Of a stretch of 64,000 nucleotides of DNA, positions 56,573 through 64,000 are shown piece by piece (the stretch's first letter is position 1; every line of letters starts with the position of its first letter). The translations under genes and the position numbers were made by a program. The stretch covers positions 9,225,533-9,289,532 of the forward strand of contig NC_061073.1 of assembly GCF_021917145.1 (NCBI RefSeq), written 5' to 3'. The stretch comes from Hypomesus transpacificus. Taxonomy: Eukaryota > Chordata > Actinopteri > Osmeriformes > Osmeridae. The notes under the pieces are model-generated. The model had not been told where the DNA came from and ran no database searches. It saw only the letters and a list, made by a program, of their open reading frames with translations.

Positions 56573-59500
56573 TCACACCATGAACTCGTTGCTTCCATAC
56601 AGGACCAGCTGCTGGGGTGGGGAGGAGAGGTGAGCATCCCTCCTGCGGCCCTCGTCCCGGGGGGAGCTCCTGCTCAGCCTGAGGCGGCTCTTCACCGCCC
56701 TGGGGTCTCCCTCCGCCGCCGGCAGGGGCGTGGCCAGGGAGCAGGAGAGCAGCGGGCCGGAGGACAAGGAGCGGACCCGGTAGAGAGGAGATGGAGGGAC
56801 GGTGGAGGACAGAGAGGATGAGGGGTGGTAGGAGGAGGAGGAGATGGAGGAGGAGACAGAGGAGGTGGAGTCCACAGAGTCGGGTTGGTGTTTGAGGGTG
56901 CGCCGGCTTTTGCCGTCCAACTTCCTGAATCGGTACGTGCCGCAGTCGGACGAGGCAGAGGGGGCATGGAGGTTCTCACAGCTGCCAATGGAGGCCTCCA
57001 TCTCATCATCAGACGCTCGCGGCTCCAGCACCAACATCTCATATGTCAGCTCCTCCCTACACAGGTAACACACAGCACAGGTTGCACACAGCACAGGTTA
57101 CACACAGCACAGGTTACACACAGCACAGGTTACACACAGCACAGGCTGCACACAGCACAGGCTATACACAGTACAGGTTACACACAGCACAGGCTATACA
57201 CAGTACAAGTTGCACACAGCACAGGTAACACACAGTAGAGGCAGTCCAGTTGGCAAACATGACAAAACGGATGACAAAAAAAGTGATGGAAGTGTACTGG
57301 AGGTTAGTCGGAAAAGGAGCTCGTACTTCTCCTTCTGCAGACTCTCGATGTGCTGGCTGAGGATCCTCTCCTCCTGCAGCAGGTCTGCCTGCTGCTCAGC
57401 CAAGGTTAGCTCCGCCCCCCCGCCCGCAGCCCCCCCCGGCCCCCCTTGCTCCACCGGAACCTGGGGGCTGAGCGGGGGAGAGGGGATGTGGCCACTCCCA
57501 CACACGCTGCCCTTGCCCTGCAATGATATCAGAGACAGGGGCAGTTAGACAGAGCGGCAGGTAGACAGAGCGGCAGGTAGACAGAGGGGTAGGTAAGCAG
57601 AGGGGTAGGTAGGCAGAGGGGTAGGTAGACAGAGGGGTAGGTAAGCAGAGGAGTTGGTAGACAGAGGGGTAGGAAGGCAGAGGGGCAGGTAGACAGAGGG
57701 GTAGGTAGGCAGAGGGTTAGGTAGACAGAGGGGTAGGTAGGCAGAGGGGTATGTAGACAGAGGGGTAGGTAAGCAGAGGGGTAGGTAGACAGAGGGGTAG
57801 GTAGGCAGAGGGGTAGGTAGGCAGAGGGGTAGGTAGGCAGAGGGTTAGGTAGACAGAGGGGTAGGTAGGCAGAGGGGTATGTAGACAGAGGGGTAGGTAG
57901 GCAGAGGGGCATGTAGACAGAGGAGTAGGTAGCTAGAGCAGTAGGTAGACACCTCAAATTGCACAAACAAACAAAAAAACAACAAACTCAAACACGCAAG
58001 GGGTAGAGGAATAGTTGAGTACACGTGTTCAGTTCTACAATAGTACAACCACACATCTGCCTTCTAACATGTCTGTGAAAACTGTAACTATAGTACTGTT
58101 CTTAAATGAGTCATTGATTGCAAAACCGATTTTACCTCGTCATAGTTGAATAATGACATTATTGGGTAAAATGGACATACAGTGAACCTCAAAGTCCATT
58201 GACACCTCTTTCCTATCTAAATATCACAACTTGAAACTGCAGCTGTAAAACGATCGGTTTTGAAAAAGCGGAATTTGTGTCTCCACAGCAGTAAGCCTAA
58301 AACGTGCTTTCAAATACGATGATGCATATACAAGCCAACCTTACTGGTTCCATCCAAATAGGCCAAATGAAACGTAATAATAAATAAATAAACAGGGTTC
58401 TCAAGCCTCTGTGAAGGGGCTGAAATGCGTCTCACGGTGTAGTTTTTCGGCGACCGTAGGGGAGAGCGGGGGCGATTTTCTCAGAGCCCTGACTTTATTT
58501 GCATTCCAAGTTATGACAGCACCTTCAGCATGCAACATGCAACCATTGATGGAACTGCCAAATTCCACGTGATGTCATCATCGTTTAATGCGGTTACGTG
58601 CGGAAAGCACTTTTCGAGTGCGCAAAGTAAATTACTGAGGCGGTCCTTTTTTGCTAATTTCAAGTTGTGTTTCCCGTTTCATGTGTCACAGTCACAGATC
58701 AATCTACAGGTTATTTAGTGCTGTAACACATTCTGAAGGTTGCTTTGTCAGAGATTTTCAGTATAAAAGTAAATCTGGTTTAAATGTCAGGAGTTCCTGT
58801 CGGGACGAAAGTAACACTTGTTACTTGTTCCGCCGCGAATGCAATAGTAGGCTATGTGGTGAATTTCTGTTTGTGGAAAGCATTTATTAAAACATGTTTA
58901 TGTCATATTATATCAACAGAATATGCCAAGAGTGAGGGTCAGAAAACAGACAGAGGTCTGATTCAGTAAAAAATTATAATAAATATTTGATGCAACTGAA
59001 ATTTAAAATTCATAGTTTTTTTGCAAAACTAATGGACAAAATAGAAACAGATGTGAAAGCTCGTCTCGAGGGGGGGGAGGGGGGATCTCCGGGAATCTCA
59101 CACCAAACTTGACGACCCTGTAAATAAATAAATAATAACATTCATAGTTTACCCACCTCTAATTTTACCACTACACCACTGGTCGGAACACACCTCTTTT
59201 CAGCAAAAAATCCTAGATTTAGCCGTTTTGCTCCTACAGTGTGTGGTGTGACATGATTTGACAAACAGCACACCACACACAAACAGATTTCCAGTGTCCC
59301 GACTGTTAACACAATAAATCTCGCAAAATCTGTCGAGGTTTAAGAATAAGCATGGCGGACTATATGCAGGAAGAAATTGCGATGATAGTGTTTGGAATTA
59401 TTTTCACTGAAAATTCACGGAAAAAAGTAAAGGGTTTGCTGTTGCCACAAATCAATTCCATTTAACTTTGTGTTGCGCCGTGACTCCGTTTGTTATGCTT

Positions 59501-62500
59501 CTGTCTTCTCTCAGCTTGCTTTCTGATTGGATATTGTTTCGTTTCACGTGATAAACTCTGCGTTTGACCTCGGGGTTCCCCCCACACATCAGGATTTCTG
59601 ATCGCAAATATTCAACATGTTGAATATTTAGGATTCGCGATCGGGGCGCCTCCGACCTAGCCTGGCTCTGCCCTCCTACGTACTTCCGCTCAATTTGGAT
59701 TTTGCTTCTGTACTAGGTCTGGGAGTTTGACTTGGAAGCCGGTTTTCAGAAAAAAAAAAATTGTAGGTCCAATCAGCAAACAGAGGGAGTGGCTGACAAC
59801 GATGACAATGTCGTGCACCAGTTTGAGTAGTTCAGTAATGGCGGCGGAGAAAGATGCGAGCGAAGCTATTCTGCGGTTGTGGCAACGCTGCCGAATATCC
59901 ATAAGTTAAGGCCGGAGCAAGAACATTCCTTACTGAGTATGTTGGTGGCCATGATGTCTTGGCCCTCCACCCCACGGGGTTCGGGAAAAGTTAGATTTTC
60001 CAGCTACGGCAGCTAGCTCCGTTACAGTAGTGGTGAAGGAGTTGGCTAAGGCGAACGCTTGTGATTGGTTATGGCAAATCAGAGTGACTCTGGGCAGATC
60101 CAATAGTTTTAAACTTCAACAGAGGACCGCCTTCAAGGAAGTTAACGTTTGTCAATGGAGCGATCCCAGACCCTCGGTACAAATGAAATGTACGAGGGTC
60201 TGGTTAAGACCAGGCTACCTCCGACGTCCTTCCGAGCAGATTCGGTCACTCTTGACACACCTCTTACCAAGGGAACATCTGATGAAATATCGGGACGTTA
60301 CCTAGGACTGTCGGAAGGGGCGAAATCAGCCCGATTATCCTGTAGTGTGTCCCCAGCATTAGCTATGTCCGACTTTGTGATTTGAATTTACACCGAGTGC
60401 ACTAAGCTTGACAGAACACGGTCGTAGCTACGCCTGGTTTAAGATGCGCGTCCTTGTGAAAATGCGAAAGTGTCGATCGTTGCCAAGCAACACATTTAAG
60501 AGCCTATCCAAAGCGCACTTAGCTAGCCTATCTCCCTTCAAAACAAGAAGCAGAAGCGTGCGCAGAGGGAAATGTAGGCCTAATCAACACAAACAAACAG
60601 AATCAATCAGCTTGGAAATCGATCACCAATAAAATTAACAGTGGAATTGTGCGATCACGGGCGACTTTTCTCGCTTTAATGCCCTTTCTCTATGTTACCT
60701 ATAAACAAGACGCGCTGCATGTGCGATCAAACTGTTGGACATTATAATTACCATGGATATTAGTCAGATTTTCCAACTTGCGCCTGCTCCCCACTAGGCG
60801 TAAAATGTACACCCAGGTGCAGCACAGAAAGGGCTTAAGTCTAACTGGTGCACTAGTCGTAACTTTCAGTTCTACGTCGGACGTAGCGTACGGCCAGGCG
60901 TAGGCTACGCCCAGCTGGTGTACTCGGCTCCAGGGGGCTTTGAACAGCACCCGGGCCATTTTCAGCCCAACCAATGTTACATACATGTCACACGTTATTG
61001 TATTAGTCTATAGTTCTTGCTAATTTAAATTAAGTTAACTGGTGATTTTCGTTGTTTGTAGGCTATTCTTCCCCTGCTAGCGAAATTGCACATGTGGATT
61101 CAATAGCGATTGCTGCCCTTGCTCACGTTTGTACTTTAGGTGCATTATTATGCTGAAGTAGTTTTCATTAATAAATAGTGGGTATATTGTTATTATTAGC
61201 TACAGAATGGTTAGCCTATCAAGATCAAATGAAGCAGACAGCGTACATGCTTCCGAGTGGCCCCTGTGTGTGGGGGAGGACCTGCCCCTACTGCAAAAAG
61301 AAAAAATCATAGAAGAAACACTGCTTAAACATCAACTGCACATCGGTGTGTGAAGGACAAATACCCTTCAGCTGATTTACATGAACACACCACGGTGGCT
61401 GGGAAAACACTTCAATGTCGTTGAATCAGTATGGATCCGTATGTTCACTGGGGTGGGTTCACTGGGATAGTGATGATGTTTCAGTCATAGTCTGCAGTTT
61501 GCATATCCAGCTAGCTAGGTCTGGGAGTCCCAACACAGACTGACAGGTGACAGGAATATGGGATTCAGAAAGAGAGGGCGAGTTAAAGGTCCCATGACAT
61601 TGCTGTTTTTGGATGCTTTTATATAGGCCTTAGTGGTCCCCTAATACTGTACCTGAAGTCTCTTTCCCGAAATTCAGCCTTGGTGCAGAATTACAGTCAC
61701 TACGAGCAGTCCCACAATGAGCTTTCCTCAGGATGCGCTGTTTTTGTGTCTGTAGCTTTAAATGCTATGAGGAAGAAAGAGGTGTGGCTAACTGCCATGC
61801 TTCGGTCGTTTGCAAGCCATGATGTCTCAAGGAAAAACCAATGTTGCGCTCGCACGGTCGTAGTTCGTTTTTTTATTGGTGGGCAAATTCTTTGTGCGGC
61901 AAAGCAGAGAAAGCAGAGAATTATATATATATCTATGACCTTCCCTATGGGGGAGGTAACCCCCTTTTGAGACGTCACAATAGGGGAATTTTCAAAACCG
62001 AGCATTTGAGCTCTCATTTTCTCAAAGGCGGAGAAGAATACCTAGGGCTTGGTTTATACCTATCGAAATTTCTAGCCACTAGGGGACCAAAGGCAGCTAG
62101 AAGAACTCATATTAATGTTAAATAACCTCCTAAAGTGAAGTTTTCATGTCATGGGACCTTTAAATCGTCCTCCAGAGCTGTGCTGAGCTAGAGAGTTGGT
62201 GGTTAGATGGTGTAACAAGGTGCAGTTCTAACAAAGTCCTCTGTGCTGAGCTAGAGAGTTGGTGGTTAGATGGTGAAACAAGGTGCAGTCCTACCATAGT
62301 CCTCCTGAGATGGGAGAGACGGCTCCGTGCCTTGTTCTCAGCAAACTCCAGACTGCTGATGTCCTTCAGACGGGCCTTGTACTTGCTCATTTGCTCATTA
62401 ATGACCAGCTCCACACACCTGGAGGACAGGACGACAGTCACACACAACCCTACAGAACATGGCTGAGACTTGACTATTAGCCTGAATTTTTGCATATGTA

Positions 62501-63974
62501 ACCGCAACTCAGCTACCAGGCACAGGCATAAAGTACTACAGTGCAACAATAACATCTCAATTCTTTCTCGCTTTAGATAAAAGCTAAATAAAATGTAAGA
62601 CGTATAGTCCAGTGTGATGAAGCTGTCTGTGTCGTGAGCTGGCTGTGAGGTCAGGAGAGGAAAGGCTGGCTGTGAGGTTAGGAGAGGAAAGGCTTGCTGT
62701 GAGGTTAGGAGAGGAAAGGCTGGCTATGAGGTCAGGAGAGGAAAGGCTGGCTGTGAGGTTAGGTGAGGAAAGGCTGGCTGTGAGGTTAGGAGAGGAAAGG
62801 CTGGCTATGAGGTCAGGAGAGGTCAGCCTGGCTGTGAGGTCAGGTGAGGAAAGGCTGGCTATGAAGTCAGGAGAGGTCAGGCTGGCTGTGAGGTCAGGTG
62901 AGGAAAGGCTGGCTATGAGGTCAGGAGAGGTCAGGCTGGCTGTGAGGTCAGGAGAGGAAAGGCTGGCTATGAGGTCAGGAGAGGAAAGGCTGGCTATGAG
63001 GTCAGGAGAGGTCAGGCTGGCTGTGAGGTTAGGTGAGGAAAGGCTGGCTGTGTTGTGAAGTCAGGAGAGGTCAGGGAGTCTCACGCGGTGGTCTTGCTAA
63101 TGTCCTGGACACTCTGCAGGGGGTCGGTGGTGTCAGGGCAGCGCAAGATGCAGGGGGCAAACACAATGGCCAGGGCGTTGGCAGACATCCTGTTGGTTTC
63201 CTCCTGCAAGGTGATTCTGCACGCACACACACACGTGCATGCACGCAGACGAGCGCACGCACACATGCATGCACACACACATGCATGCACACACACACAC
63301 ACAAGCACGCATAGATACACACACACAGACATTAGAGATCTTTGTAGTAACTGATATGCTATGATACTGAATGATAAAGGATTCTACAACGTTCACTGAC
63401 AAAACCTTGCTCTGCTCCCAACTAACCCATTTTCAGTCCCCTCATTTACAACTGCTTATATCCTGACTCAGCGGGCTGGTGTCCCTGGTGCCGTACCTGA
63501 CCAGGTGAAAGAGGAGCCTCTCCAGGGTGCTGAGGTGTGTTCTACTGAGCTGGTCGATCACAGCATACACCCCCCGGACCTCGTCCCGCCTGTCTGCCTG
63601 GCCTGCAGAGGAGCAACCATTCAGAATACTTCAGCAACAGGCCGCTGCCAACACACACTTTCAAGGTTTCTGCTGAAGACAAACACTGAAGAGCAGGTCA
63701 GCTTACTGCAGAACATGCTGACGCCATGAAAAAAGCCACCCTGGCTAGATTTGTCAAAGCCATCCATTCTTGTTACACCTACAAATAGCCAGCTCCACAG
63801 TACTTGAAAAGCCAGGATCCAGTCAGTCAGGATGGCTGTCCTTACCCATGGCTCTCAGGAACTCCTCGTAGAGTTCAAAGGTCATCAGGGGGTTGGGGAG
63901 GTCGCGTAGCCACTGTTTGAGCACGCTGGCGATGACGTGGATATTGTAGTCGTCCAGATTCATGCTGTTCACAT
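56573..63974 (-). CDS. myo9a: Unconventional myosin-IXa, C-terminal part (RhoGAP domain and tail; continues beyond the window)
   Basis: Single-headed myosin with a RhoGAP domain that switches off RhoA. Exons in transcript order: 63846-63974, 63497-63602, 63085-63216, 62295-62418, 57327-57517, 56573-57056 (TGA). RhoGAP residues seen: IHVIASVLKQWLRDLPNPLM, VYAVIDQLSRTHLSTLERLL, NRMSANALAIVFAPCILR and the following KYKARLKDISSLEFAENKAR. The arginine finger would be in an exon outside the window. A coiled-coil-like LLQEERILSQHIESLQKEKE and ELTYEMLVLEPRASDDE follow, then a Ser-rich tail ending GSNEFMV. The tail ending and the LEPRASDDE block point to MYO9A rather than MYO9B. The 4.8-kb intron between 57518 and 62294 is full of transposons. 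I cannot tell which teleost paralogue (a or b) this is. Confidence 0.93.
57064..57238 (+). repeat. 17-bp minisatellite touching a myo9a acceptor
   Basis: About ten copies of CACAGCACAGGTTACAC. On the minus strand the last unit runs into the acceptor CCTGTGTAG at 57057-57065. Confidence 0.95.
57545..57938 (+). repeat. 20-bp minisatellite before a myo9a acceptor
   Basis: About 20 copies of AGGGGTAGGTAGGCAG/AGGGGTAGGTAGACAG type units, starting about 28 bases upstream (minus sense) of the acceptor at 57518. Confidence 0.95.
59657..60217 (-). mobile_element. hAT-type MITE with AGCCTGG ends (copy 2, inverted)
   Basis: Flanked by a perfect 8-bp duplication cctccgac (59649-59656 and 60218-60225), which defines the ends and supports hAT origin. 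Sequence is the reverse complement of the 52029-52602 copy with few differences. It sits in a myo9a intron. Confidence 0.9.
61010..61265 (+). mobile_element. Fragment of the 1497-3471 element family
   Basis: Matches about 2945-3215, for example GCATTATTATGCTGAAGTAG. Confidence 0.7.
61583..62163. mobile_element. piggyBac-like MITE (TTAA ends)
   Basis: TTAAAGGTCCCATGACAT at the left and ATGTCATGGGACCTTTAA at the right are perfect inverted repeats with TTAA at both outer edges. About 580 bp and no transposase. It lies in a myo9a intron 130 bases from an exon. Confidence 0.85.
62172..62308 (-). repeat. Two-copy 62-bp duplication reaching across a myo9a splice donor
   Basis: GTGCTGAGCTAGAGAGTTGG through AACAAGGTGCAGT occurs twice. 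The second copy continues into ACCATAGTCCTCCT, the donor and last codons of the exon at 62295. The first copy has a mutated version, AACAAAGTCCTCT. Confidence 0.85.
62640..63062 (+). repeat. 27-bp minisatellite in a myo9a intron
   Basis: About 15 copies of GAGGTTAGGAGAGGAAAGGC plus TGGCTGT. It ends about 20 bases from the donor at 63084. Confidence 0.95.
63218..63330 (+). repeat. (CA)n/(CATG)n simple repeat next to a myo9a acceptor
   Basis: Mixed CACA and CATGCA runs starting a few bases from the acceptor at 63217. Confidence 0.9.
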
Positions 63975-64000
63975 CTGACACAGAAAGGGAAAGGGGGAGG

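Noticed and set aside
62645..63058. RSGEERLAV repeat protein on the plus strand
   Set aside because: 27-bp minisatellite inside a myo9a intron, on the opposite strand to the gene.
63033..63402. His/Cys-rich frames over the CA repeat
   Set aside because: Shadows of a simple repeat beside a real myo9a exon.

Overview
This is nuclear DNA from a ray-finned fish, almost certainly a non-ostariophysan teleost. The evidence is intron-rich genes with teleost-style protein sequences, the teleost SINE tail ending in a 'TCGCTCTGGATAAGAGCGTC' motif, and many hAT, Harbinger, piggyBac-like and Penelope-like elements. A smelt- or salmon-like lineage is a guess from the SINE and repeat style only. There are no bacterial features, CRISPR arrays, rRNA or recognisable tRNA genes.

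Layout. (1) 98-13147 (+): 3' portion of ppp6r3, a regulatory subunit of protein phosphatase 6, with introns full of minisatellites and one 3-kb nested transposon cluster. (2) About 13150-29750: repeat-rich ground holding, on the minus strand, scattered exons that look like the C-terminal half of the sperm Na+/H+ exchanger SLC9C1. Several of these exons carry tandem duplications, stops or frame breaks, so I read this as a relic. The same ground has a Penelope-like retroelement and DNA transposons. (3) 29757-32298 (+): galanin precursor gene with a TATA box and a perfect cAMP-response element. PPP6R3 next to GAL is the vertebrate arrangement (human 11q13). (4) 32748-36700 (-): complete six-exon C-factor-like short-chain dehydrogenase. 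Its fifth splice donor has been amplified into a minisatellite of about 1.6 kb. (5) 39138-42670 (+): complete mannose-6-phosphate isomerase, mpi. (6) 44483-45912 and 46504-50282 (-): two DEDDh exonuclease genes of the PML-like (PLEX9) type. (7) 56573-63974 (-, continues past the window): 3' end of myo9a (RhoGAP domain and C-terminal tail). MPI, PML and MYO9A are all on human 15q23-q24, so the right half is a 15q-type block joined to an 11q13-type block.

The most striking theme is minisatellites at exon edges. About twenty arrays occur in 64 kb. At least seven start at, cross or contain a splice junction or coding exon (SDR exon 5 donor; several exons of the SLC9C1-like relic; myo9a exon at 62295; ppp6r3 exon at 12199; mpi exon at 41269; myo9a acceptor at 57056). 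Several arrays also contain telomere-like TTAGGG words, including a small head-to-head (TTAGGG)n/(CCCTAA)n junction at 26386-26427.

All splice sites here were placed by eye from GT/AG signals, reading frame and remembered family similarity; none were confirmed by transcript data.
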